This document shows positions 1 to 6,960 of a DNA stretch of 15,539 nt, in pieces. The notes under the pieces were generated by a model that was not told the origin of the DNA, did not search any database, and saw nothing but the letters and a program-made list of their open reading frames with translations. The stretch's first letter is position 1. Every line of letters begins with the position of its first letter. A program made the position numbers and the translations under genes. Source of the stretch: DAOUMU01 sp034409055 (GTDB lineage Bacteria > Chloroflexota > Anaerolineae > 4572-78 > J111); assembly GCA_034409055.1 (NCBI GenBank), contig DAOUMU010000491.1, positions 1 through 15,539 on the forward strand, read 5' to 3'.

Positions 1-10
1 ACTCCAAAGG

Positions 11-80
11 TTTAACCAGTTGCTAAATCATAACTCGCCCCAAAACTGAAACGCACCCATATTACCGGGGTGCATTTCAA
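11..80. repeat. Dispersed repeat copy with imperfect hairpin
   Basis: Positions 30-58 match positions 6455-6483 at 27 of 29 bases (core CCCCAAAACTGAAA then YGCACCC). Just upstream, AACCAGTTGCTAA (14-26) resembles AACAAGTTGCTAA in the hairpin element near 4323. The repeat end TGAAACGCACCC (47-58) can fold back on GGGTGCATTTCA (68-79) with one mismatch. It lies immediately upstream of the histidine kinase promoter. No transposase is associated, so this is probably a non-autonomous or REP-like remnant. Confidence 0.6.
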
Positions 81-103
81 TTTTCTAAAATTTATGTTAC
101 AAT
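75..103 (+). promoter_or_regulatory. Probable promoter of the histidine kinase gene
   Basis: A -10-like TACAAT at 98-103 is preceded by TG one base upstream (TGTTACAAT, an extended -10). A poor -35 candidate, TTCAAT, lies at 76-81 with a 16-base spacer. Transcription would start near 110, leaving an A/T-rich leader of about 37 bases before the ATG at 147. Read by eye only. Confidence 0.4.
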
Positions 104-146
104 GAAATTATATTAGAGAATCTTATATCATCCTATCCCTGGATAT

Positions 147-2468
147 ATGTCTATGATAATCATACCTGAGATCGTAATTACCTCAATCGTTTTATTGGCC
201 TTTGGCTTATTGTTGGTATTGGCCATTTTACGCCTCCGTTCCCGAGAGCCGGTCATTTTTTACCTGGCCCTCTACGTGATACTGGGGCTACTTTCCAGCT
301 TATCACAACTGATGACGTTGCTATCCGTCACTCCCCTGACCAATATCATCACCTATGAACAGGTCACGGAGTTTGGCCTGTTGGCTATGATTGTGAGCTT
401 TGGCGCCCTGACCTTAAATTTCCTTAAAAAGAAACGAAATATCCTTATTGGCTATTGGGTTGGCGGGCTGGTTATTCTAGTTTTGTGGATTGTGTTGGCC
501 TTTAATCTGGGCGGGTGGGACAATGTTGTGGCTAATTTTGGCGTAAGTCAGATTGGTTCCTCGGCTCTAATCCTGGCCTGGGCGGGTTGGCTGGTCGCCA
601 TTGCCACCGCCCTGATTGCCCTCAGTTTAGATTTTAGACAACGTCGTTCAACCCAATATATGAATCGATTACGATATTGGCTGATCGCTACCACCCTGCT
701 GGTGGTCAGTGGGTTGATCCGGTTTGCCAGCCCTACCCCTATTTTCAATTGGGCCGACTTACCGGTCCTGATGATTGGCAGTATCCTGGTCGGCTACACC
801 GTTTTAAGCTACCATACGCCTGACCTTAAATTACTCGTCGGCCGAGCGCTCAGTTATTCCGGTGTGACGGCCATGCTCTCCTCCCTATTTTTTGCCGGTC
901 TGGCCGCAGCAATCACCATTACTCGCAATGTTCCCAATTCAACCAATGTTCTATTCTTGGCAATTATTCTGGCTATATTTATTGCCGTTATTTTTCCCCT
1001 GGCCTGGCGGATATCAAACCGGGTCATCACCCGAATTGTGTTTGGCAAACAACGCCACGATGAAAAACAGGTCATCAAACATTATGGCCAAAGCCTGAGC
1101 AGTGCCCTGGATATGAAACGGTTGGGCGACATTGTGATTAACTTGATGATAGAAACGTTGGGTATTGAGCAAGGTATTGTTTTTATCAACGAGCGTGGGG
1201 GAACGGGCGACGTGGTTCTGCGGCCACTCTCATCCATCGGTACAGACGAACTAACCACGACTTACTTTGCCACGGATAGTCCTTTTATCGACCACTTCCG
1301 TCAAGGAAAAAAATCTTTGAGCCAATACGATCTTGAGGTACTACCAAAATTTCGCTCGCTGTCCAAGACAGAACGACAATGGCTCTCTAACCTGGGCATG
1401 GAACTATATGTCCCTATTTTACGTCAACGTGAATTGGTCGGATTACTGGGGTTTGGCCCCCAACCACAAGGTACCAGCTATTATGATGAAGACCTGGATT
1501 TAATGACATCGCTGGCCGATCAAACGGCCCTGGCTATGGATAGCGCCCGGCTATTTGAACAGTTGGCGATGATCAACCAAGAAGTGGGGGAACTGACCGA
1601 GCAGATGGCCGGTTTGGATCAAACGAAAAGTGATTTCCTGTCGATTGCCTCCCATGAACTACGCACTCCCTTAACCCACATTCACGGTTATTCCCGGATG
1701 TTATTGGATCTAACAGAAGAGGAATTGAAAGACCCAGCCTATCTCAAAACGCTCATTCAAGGTGTGGTCAAGGGTAGCGAACGTATGAAAGACGTGGTTG
1801 ACCTCATGTTTGATGTCACCGAGGCAAACGTCGGTGAAATGCGGCTCTTTACGGGGCCAGTTAATCTGGAAGAAGTGATTGACCAGGCCAGCCGTCCATT
1901 TTTACCGGTACTGGATGAACGACGGATTGCCTTTGGCAAAATTTTTAAGGATCTACCGGTTGTAGAAGCTGACGGCACGCGATTGGTGCAAGCTTTTGAA
2001 AATTTAATCGGCAACGCGGTCAAATATACGCCGGACGGGGGCACCATTACCGTTGAGGGGCGTTCTGTCGTTTTGGATAACATTGGCTCTGCGGTTGAAA
2101 TTGTCGTGGCTGATACCGGTATTGGCATTGACCCGGAGCACCACGAGCGTATCTTTGAGAAGTTCTTCCGGATCGATGACACCATGCATCACAGTACCGG
2201 CAAAACCAAATTCAAAGGAGCTGGCCCTGGTCTGGGCCTGACTCTGGTCAAGGGTATTGCCGAAACGCACGGTGGGCGAGTTTGGGTTGAAAGCCTGGGG
2301 CACGATGAGATCAACTGCCCCGGCAGTAAATTCTTCTTCGTCATCCCCTTACATGCGCAAGCCGAAGCCACCGACGAAGATGGAGCAGAAGGCGGGTTTC
2401 TGCCCAAGCAATCGCAAATCGAAACCCGCCACTGGCGACGGAGTGATCTTATTCAGAACGACCAATAA
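147..2468 (+). CDS. Membrane-bound sensor histidine kinase (N-terminal multi-TM, GAF, HisKA, HATPase_c)
   Basis: The 773-residue protein is a complete sensor histidine kinase. Residues 4-292 hold about nine hydrophobic segments resembling the 7TM sensor region of HisKA_7TM-type kinases. A GAF domain follows (about 320-470), then a short coiled-coil linker (about 470-498). The H-box is SHELRTPL with the phospho-acceptor at His503. The ATPase domain has an N-box (NLIGNAVKYTPDGG, from Asn619), G1 (DTGIGID, from Asp656), an F-box (FEKFF) and G2 (GPGLGL, 693-698). It should autophosphorylate His503 and pass phosphate to an Asp of a response regulator, but no response regulator or receiver domain is present in the window, so it is an orphan here. 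No signal can be assigned. The ATG at 147 has only a weak GGA upstream; ATG at 153 is an alternative start. It ends at the shared terminator facing the LysM gene. Confidence 0.93.
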   Translation: MSMIIIPEIVITSIVLLAFGLLLVLAILRLRSREPVIFYLALYVILGLLSSLSQLMTLLSVTPLTNIITYEQVTEFGLLAMIVSFGALTLNFLKKKRNILIGYWVGGLVILVLWIVLAFNLGGWDNVVANFGVSQIGSSALILAWAGWLVAIATALIALSLDFRQRRSTQYMNRLRYWLIATTLLVVSGLIRFASPTPIFNWADLPVLMIGSILVGYTVLSYHTPDLKLLVGRALSYSGVTAMLSSLFFAGLAAAITITRNVPNSTNVLFLAIILAIFIAVIFPLAWRISNRVITRIVFGKQRHDEKQVIKHYGQSLSSALDMKRLGDIVINLMIETLGIEQGIVFINERGGTGDVVLRPLSSIGTDELTTTYFATDSPFIDHFRQGKKSLSQYDLEVLPKFRSLSKTERQWLSNLGMELYVPILRQRELVGLLGFGPQPQGTSYYDEDLDLMTSLADQTALAMDSARLFEQLAMINQEVGELTEQMAGLDQTKSDFLSIASHELRTPLTHIHGYSRMLLDLTEEELKDPAYLKTLIQGVVKGSERMKDVVDLMFDVTEANVGEMRLFTGPVNLEEVIDQASRPFLPVLDERRIAFGKIFKDLPVVEADGTRLVQAFENLIGNAVKYTPDGGTITVEGRSVVLDNIGSAVEIVVADTGIGIDPEHHERIFEKFFRIDDTMHHSTGKTKFKGAGPGLGLTLVKGIAETHGGRVWVESLGHDEINCPGSKFFFVIPLHAQAEATDEDGAEGGFLPKQSQIETRHWRRSDLIQNDQ

Positions 2469-2502
2469 ACTGCTCGTTTCGTGACGACCATTAACTTAAA
2501 AA

Positions 2503-2548
2503 AATAACGCCAAGGCATACAAAACTTCGAATATGCCTTGGCGTTATT
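2503..2548. terminator. Bidirectional rho-independent terminator between convergent genes
   Basis: A perfect 17-bp inverted repeat (2503-2519 and 2532-2548, arm AATAACGCCAAGGCATA) has a 12-base loop. Read on the minus strand, the stem is followed by a T run (complement of A7 at 2498-2504), a classical terminator for the LysM gene that stops at 2617. Read on the plus strand, only TTATTAGTTTG follows the stem, so it is a weaker terminator for the histidine kinase. Confidence 0.9.
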
Positions 2549-2616
2549 AGTTTGTCAAAATACCGACCTGTGTAATTGGGAAGCGAACAACCTTCTTCCC
2601 GAAAGCTATATATCAA

Positions 2617-4119
2617 TCACTGCCGGGAGAACTCAAACGTGGCGTAAGCATTCCCATCCATGTATGTTTCGAGCGTCAGATCAGTGCCATCAATCCAGAT
2701 ACTGTACATGCCAGCACTTAACCCGGCAAAGTCGCAAGCACCGGGGCCCTTGCTGCCCGTAAAGCATTTGGCTTTATAGCCACCGCCCTCGCTTTCAATC
2801 ATCACCCACAAACCGGAAGCCGGCGTTTTAACCAGGATATTCGACCAACCGCCAAGCCTCAGGCCGGGTTCACTGGGATTCTCCCAGGCAGATAAGACCC
2901 ATCCATCAGGCGAAGCAAAGGTTTGTCCCTGGAAACGAACTTGCCTGGTAAAAGCTACTTCGACGCGCTCACCAGGCCCAACCTCCACCTTGGCTTTTTC
3001 AGAAGGGGTATCGGGATCATCGATCCAAACATCATAATCACCGGGCGGAATGTAGCGAAAAACAAACCGAAACGGACCAAACTCACCCACATAAGCCCGA
3101 TCACTTTCACCTTTGACCTGATAATCGCCACTACGTATCTGAACCACCTTACCAAATTCTTCACCGGTCTGCACAATTAGGGTGGTGATACTGTCAGGAT
3201 CAGGTCCGATCGGATAAACATCATCGGCCCAGGTTTCGCCGCCATTCACGACGACGGTAATCGGATGTTCAGCCTTGGGCAAGGGTGGGGACGCCGGTAA
3301 AGTCTGATAGTCAGGAGCCGGTGGGACAGTTCCTTTTCCATCGGGCTCTTTAAAAGGCGGGCGGTCATCATAAGGATCGTCGTCACTGTCAACGTAAGAG
3401 GGAGCAGCCGGTGGAACATCATATTGGATCTTGCCGGGAGGATGGTCATAAGTAGGAGCCGGGCTGCGGTACTGTGGCTCGGGTTGATAGCCGGGAATAA
3501 TCAGCCGCTGGCCGGCCCAAATATAGGAAGCGTTGCTCAAGTTATTGGCCTGGACAATGCTCCACTGATTAACCCCGTAGCGATAGGCAATACTACTTAA
3601 GGTTTCTCCCCTGGCCACCGTATGATAATACGAGGTTGCCGGTGAATGGTAATTTTGGTAGCCAGCCGGCTGAGGCATATAACCTGCCTGCCCGGGCAGG
3701 CAAATCTTCTGGCCAACATACACAATATCTTTGTTATACAGATTGTTGTGCTGAAGTAATGCCTGCAGGGTCATGTTGTAATCCCAGGCAATACTTGAAA
3801 GCGTCTCCCCAACCCTGACCGTATGATAATTGGCACAGCCAAGGGCATTGTAATCGGTGGGGCCCCCGCTGTATCCCTGGCCAGGTATCACTAATGGCTG
3901 GCCAACATAAATCAGATCTGGAGAGGTTAACCCATTTTGCCTGAGAATAGCCTCGACAGTAACCCCATATCGGGCCGCAATACTATACAAAGTATCTCCC
4001 CAGGCGACATAATAAATCGATCCACCTCGTTGCAGTTCTGGTCCGGCGATGGCCACATTAACATTGACTATGGTCAACATCACTACCAGCAACATCAACA
4101 CTGTCAAATATCTTTTCAT
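2617..4119 (-). CDS. Secreted triple-LysM protein with duplicated C-terminal beta domain
   Basis: The start is taken at ATG 4119 (500 residues). A TGGAGG ribosome site lies five bases upstream and a signal peptide follows directly (MKRYLTVLMLLVVMLTIV, predicted cleavage after AIA at residue 25). An upstream in-frame ATG at 4176 would bury that signal. Three LysM repeats at about 36-79, 98-142 and 165-209 each show the YxVxxGxTLxxIAxxY and GQxLxIPG pattern, so the protein should bind peptidoglycan or another GlcNAc polymer outside the membrane. A Pro/Asp-rich linker (about 210-290) joins them to a C-terminal region I cannot name. That region has two related halves, each with a YxxWID motif (near 358 and 472) and ending in a V/ATFxF-type strand. 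No hydrolase motif is seen, so it is probably a structural or ligand-binding envelope protein. Single gene with its own promoter and terminator. Confidence 0.9.
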   Translation of the reverse strand: MKRYLTVLMLLVVMLTIVNVNVAIAGPELQRGGSIYYVAWGDTLYSIAARYGVTVEAILRQNGLTSPDLIYVGQPLVIPGQGYSGGPTDYNALGCANYHTVRVGETLSSIAWDYNMTLQALLQHNNLYNKDIVYVGQKICLPGQAGYMPQPAGYQNYHSPATSYYHTVARGETLSSIAYRYGVNQWSIVQANNLSNASYIWAGQRLIIPGYQPEPQYRSPAPTYDHPPGKIQYDVPPAAPSYVDSDDDPYDDRPPFKEPDGKGTVPPAPDYQTLPASPPLPKAEHPITVVVNGGETWADDVYPIGPDPDSITTLIVQTGEEFGKVVQIRSGDYQVKGESDRAYVGEFGPFRFVFRYIPPGDYDVWIDDPDTPSEKAKVEVGPGERVEVAFTRQVRFQGQTFASPDGWVLSAWENPSEPGLRLGGWSNILVKTPASGLWVMIESEGGGYKAKCFTGSKGPGACDFAGLSAGMYSIWIDGTDLTLETYMDGNAYATFEFSRQ

Positions 4120-4123
4120 TTTT

Positions 4124-4130
4124 GCCTCCA
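4124..4130 (-). promoter_or_regulatory. Strong ribosome binding site fixing the LysM protein start
   Basis: On the minus strand TGGAGGC precedes AAAA and the ATG at 4119. This fits the MKRYL start, with its signal peptide, rather than the upstream ATG at 4176. Confidence 0.85.
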
Positions 4131-4179
4131 ATGTACCCCAACATATAGGGGCAAACGGATAATCAACCCACAACATATA

Positions 4180-4202
4180 GATAGTCTATCGCATAGTACT
4201 AT
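4180..4202. promoter_or_regulatory. Pair of palindromes at the LysM transcription start (operator candidate)
   Basis: GATAGTCTATC (4180-4190) is a perfect 5+1+5 palindrome and ATAGTACTAT (4193-4202) a perfect 10-bp palindrome. They sit two bases apart and cover the predicted +1 region just downstream of the -10. The placement suits a repressor site or a 5' RNA hairpin; no regulator is identified. Confidence 0.4.
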
Positions 4203-4204
4203 AC

Positions 4205-4233
4205 ATAATACTCTAAATATTAGAATATGTCAA
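4205..4233 (-). promoter_or_regulatory. Sigma-70-type promoter of the LysM gene
   Basis: On the minus strand a consensus -35 TTGACA (4233-4228) is separated by exactly 17 bases from -10 TATTAT (4210-4205). Transcription should start near 4198, giving a leader of about 78 bases. It is the closest match to the bacterial housekeeping consensus in this window. Confidence 0.8.
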
Positions 4234-4287
4234 GTTGTCTTACAGGTCTTTATGTCCACTCATTATTGCCGGGGATTATTGCTTATG

Positions 4288-4410
4288 ATAAGATATTGCT
4301 GATGCTTCAAACAAGTTGTAGAACAAGTTGCTAACTTGTTCGGGGGCAATTTGCTAAATTGCCCTACAACTGAAATGAAACACACCCATAAGATATTACT
4401 GATGCTTCAA
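4288..4410. repeat. Small hairpin element bracketed by a 23-bp direct repeat
   Basis: ATAAGATATTRCTGATGCTT (plus CAA) occurs at 4288-4310 and 4388-4410 with one difference in 23 bases. Between the copies GTTGTAG (4315-4321) pairs with CTACAAC (4364-4370). Inside that outer stem are two adjacent hairpins, each with a GCT loop: GAACAAGTT/AACTTGTTC (4321-4341) and GGGCAATTT/AAATTGCCC. The second direct-repeat copy overlaps the start region of the glycosyltransferase gene. The design resembles a MITE- or REP-like element, or a local duplication. Confidence 0.7.
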
Positions 4411-6474
4411 CGCTTAAAAGCAAACAAATTTTGGCCAGACCACATCCTACCGGCAACGATCATTCTGATCGGTTTTGCCCTCCGTCTCTACAAGTTAGGG
4501 AGCCAAAGCCTCTGGTACGATGAGACGGTCAGTGCCTTTTTAGCCAGCCGGCCTACGCTTGATCTGATTGCCCACACAGCGCGGGACATTCATCCCCCCG
4601 GCTATTATCTCCTCCTCCATTTTTGGACAATGATCGTGGGCAACACCGAATTTGCCCTGGCTTTTCTGTCTCTGATTTTTGGAGTGTTGATTATTCCCCT
4701 GACCTACCTGCTAGCCCGGTATCTGGTCAATAAAACCGTAGCCACCTGGAGCCTCCTGTTGGTTACTTTTTCGCCCTATCATGTTTGGTACGCCCAAGAA
4801 GTCCGTATGTACACCCTGGGCGCTGCCCTCGGTCTGGCTGTTGCTCTCTGCGGCTTATATGCTCTGGCCGGTAGCGCTACGCTAGACAAATTAGAACAAA
4901 AATTAGATCTACTGAAACTCAAAAAACCAGGCACGATCCACTTTTGGCTGGGTTACCTTATCTTGGCCACGATTGGCTTATACGTCCTCTACTACTTTGC
5001 TTTTCTCCTCGTTGTGTTCAACCTATTCTTTCTTATCTACACGCTCTTACCCAAAATCAGGCGTCCGGCCTTCCTGGCCCTCTTACTCGCAAACGGTTTA
5101 CTGGTAGTAGCCTACTTTCCCTGGTTACCCATCGCCTGGCGACAGGCTACCAACCCACCCGTTCCCCCCTGGCGAACCCAGAATGACCTCACAGCCATCA
5201 TTCTGGAAAGTTGGTCAGCCCTCTCGCTGGGGCAATCGGTTGAACCGGTCACTGTCTGGCCTATTCTCCTGCTCACTCTGGGCCTGTTCAGCTTGGGCCT
5301 GTATTATCTTAGCCGAGCGACGTCTCTGCACCCTCGGCTGCGCCCGTCTTTATTCTTACCAGCCTACACCTTTGGTCCGTTGTTGTTAATTTATCTACTG
5401 TCCTTCCTCACACCCCTTTATCATGTTCGCTACATTTTTACCTACTCGCCAGCCTTTTATCTTATTTTGGGCGCGGGGCTGGTTTGGTTGACCAATCACA
5501 CCCGTCTCTGGTCTGCGCTGGTGGCGATCAGCCTGCTCCTTTTGGCCTCGCTTTTCTCCATCTATCAGTTGCATTTTAACCCCCGTTATCGGACCGACGA
5601 TTATCGAACCGCAGTCAATTTCATTCAAAGCCACTGGCAGCCCGGTGACGTGATTCTGGCCAATGCCGGTTATACCTACACCGCCTTTCTCTATTATGCC
5701 AACTTCTCCCACCTTAAACACCAACGCCTGGTTCCCTACCAACCACCGGCCGACTTGAGGCAGCCTCTTATTCTACAAACCGGTACGGTCAATGGTCCTC
5801 CTCAACTGGGCTGGGGGGACCTATATTCTGACTTCTACGCGATAAGTGATTCGGCCACGGTGAACGCCCTGGAAAAACTGTCACAGGACTTTTCCCGGCT
5901 GTGGATGCTGCGCGCCTATGACACCGTGACCGATCCAACGGCCCTCGTTCGTACCTGGCTGGCCGATCATACCATTCCCCTGGAAGACGAGGTCTTCGCT
6001 GGTGAAAGTAACATCCGGGCGCAAGGATTTTTATTAGCAGAACCAGGGCAGCCGACTAATGAAACGATCCGGTTCGAAGACGGTATGGCCCTGGCCGATT
6101 GGTTTCTACCGGCCAGCCAAACGTGGCAACCTGGTCAAACGATTCATTTGCAGTTTTGGTGGATGACCACCGCTTCGCCCAGCACAGACTATAAAATGTC
6201 CTTAAAATTATGGACCCCAACCGGAGAACTGGCTGCTCAAGGACAAGACGAGTGGCCAGCCGGCAGCCTATACCGAGCCACTACCTGGCCTATTGGCCAG
6301 GCCGTCTACCATCCATCCCAATTAACCCTCCCCTCCGATTTATCGTCAGGCCAGTATTGGCTTGACCTGGAGTTGTATCATTCCCAAACCATCCTACCCC
6401 TTCCCCTTTTGGATGGCAGGACGGCCGTTACATTGGGGCCAATTATGGTTAATGATAACTCACCCCAAAACTGA
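4375..6474 (+). CDS. GT39/PMT-like membrane glycosyltransferase (GT-C fold)
   Basis: The protein is 699 residues from the ATG at 4375. It has a multi-pass membrane region (about residues 24-410) with hallmarks of the dolichyl/undecaprenyl-phosphate-sugar mannosyltransferase (PMT_2, GT39/GT83) family: an acidic LWYDE motif in the first external loop (Asp49-Glu50), DIHPPGYY (about 71-78) and VWYAQEVRMY further on. Such enzymes transfer a sugar from a polyprenyl-phosphate donor to protein or lipid on the outer face of the membrane; donor and acceptor cannot be read here. A soluble C-terminal beta module (about 545-699) resembles the one in the DUF2079 protein downstream. The start is uncertain: ATG 4402 (690 residues) lies in the same duplicated segment, no good ribosome site precedes either, and an open TTG at 4336 lies inside a hairpin. 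The stop codon lies within a dispersed repeat (6455-6483). Confidence 0.85.
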   Translation: MKHTHKILLMLQRLKANKFWPDHILPATIILIGFALRLYKLGSQSLWYDETVSAFLASRPTLDLIAHTARDIHPPGYYLLLHFWTMIVGNTEFALAFLSLIFGVLIIPLTYLLARYLVNKTVATWSLLLVTFSPYHVWYAQEVRMYTLGAALGLAVALCGLYALAGSATLDKLEQKLDLLKLKKPGTIHFWLGYLILATIGLYVLYYFAFLLVVFNLFFLIYTLLPKIRRPAFLALLLANGLLVVAYFPWLPIAWRQATNPPVPPWRTQNDLTAIILESWSALSLGQSVEPVTVWPILLLTLGLFSLGLYYLSRATSLHPRLRPSLFLPAYTFGPLLLIYLLSFLTPLYHVRYIFTYSPAFYLILGAGLVWLTNHTRLWSALVAISLLLLASLFSIYQLHFNPRYRTDDYRTAVNFIQSHWQPGDVILANAGYTYTAFLYYANFSHLKHQRLVPYQPPADLRQPLILQTGTVNGPPQLGWGDLYSDFYAISDSATVNALEKLSQDFSRLWMLRAYDTVTDPTALVRTWLADHTIPLEDEVFAGESNIRAQGFLLAEPGQPTNETIRFEDGMALADWFLPASQTWQPGQTIHLQFWWMTTASPSTDYKMSLKLWTPTGELAAQGQDEWPAGSLYRATTWPIGQAVYHPSQLTLPSDLSSGQYWLDLELYHSQTILPLPLLDGRTAVTLGPIMVNDNSPQN

Positions 6475-6483
6475 AATGCACCC
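6455..6483. repeat. Second copy of the 29-bp dispersed repeat
   Basis: It matches 30-58 at 27 of 29 bases. It encodes the last residues of the GT39 protein (NSPQN) and its TGA stop, and lies directly upstream of the next promoter, as copy 1 does. A shorter related piece (ACTGAAATG then ACACCC) is at 4369-4387. Confidence 0.75.
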
Positions 6484-6487
6484 TATG

Positions 6488-6517
6488 TTGTAAATAACTT
6501 TGCTTTAATGGTATAAT
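6488..6517 (+). promoter_or_regulatory. Extended -10 promoter for the 6556-8082 gene pair
   Basis: TATAAT at 6512-6517 is a perfect -10 hexamer, preceded by TGG to give an extended -10. A TTGTAA -35 at 6488-6493 has an 18-base spacer. Transcription would start near 6524, about 32 bases before the ATG at 6556. Confidence 0.75.
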
Positions 6518-6555
6518 GCCGGTAAAAGCGGGGCTATCGTCAGCAAGTATTCAAA

Positions 6556-6957
6556 ATGCCAAAGCAAAAACCAAGAATCGCTTCGTTACGACCCATAGTG
6601 TTAGCAGACAATCGTCGGGTAACCTTAGAGATGTTGGTGGAGAATTTACCCCCCCTCTTCTCAAATGTTATGTTCGCTATGCCCGACCTGTCTGACAACC
6701 AGCCAACAGGACCACCAAAGCTGGACCCTGACGCTCCCAGTCCCTATCCCAACATCGAATTAAGTATCCTCAACAGTCGTCGCCAGCAGATTACCAGTCT
6801 ATTCATTGTCGAACATAGAGAAGAACAGGCCTCATTAACCTTGCACATCCCCACTCCTGATGTTCAAGAGCAATACACGGCCCGGGCAGAGATGACCCAC
6901 AATGATGAAACGCTTGATGTGGTTGAAGTGCCGTTTACACTGAATCAGGTCAATTAA
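6556..6957 (+). CDS. Hypothetical small soluble protein, partner gene of the M50 peptidase
   Basis: The 133-residue protein has no signal peptide, no membrane segment and no motif I recognise. The sequence alternates short hydrophobic stretches that look like beta strands (VTLEMLVENL, NIELSILNS, ITSLFIVEH, ASLTLHIPT) with a Pro/Asp-rich central loop (about 44-66), suggesting a small beta-sandwich. It stands first behind a good promoter, and its stop lies only three bases before the peptidase ATG, so the two are almost certainly co-transcribed and may act together. The ATG is the first in frame after the promoter; the ribosome site is weak. Confidence 0.75.
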   Translation: MPKQKPRIASLRPIVLADNRRVTLEMLVENLPPLFSNVMFAMPDLSDNQPTGPPKLDPDAPSPYPNIELSILNSRRQQITSLFIVEHREEQASLTLHIPTPDVQEQYTARAEMTHNDETLDVVEVPFTLNQVN

Positions 6958-6960
6958 TCA

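Noticed and set aside
1757..2185. 142-codon minus-strand open frame opposite the kinase ATPase domain
   Set aside because: Ser/Thr/Arg-rich shadow of a conserved kinase region; no start signal.
2578..2604. Small hairpin (GGGAAG/CTTCCC) downstream of the LysM stop
   Set aside because: Only six base pairs with a large loop, overshadowed by the perfect 17-bp terminator nearby.
4336..4374. TTG start at 4336 for the GT39 protein
   Set aside because: It lies within the hairpin element and the extra 13 residues would be encoded by repeat DNA; ATG 4375 or 4402 is preferred.
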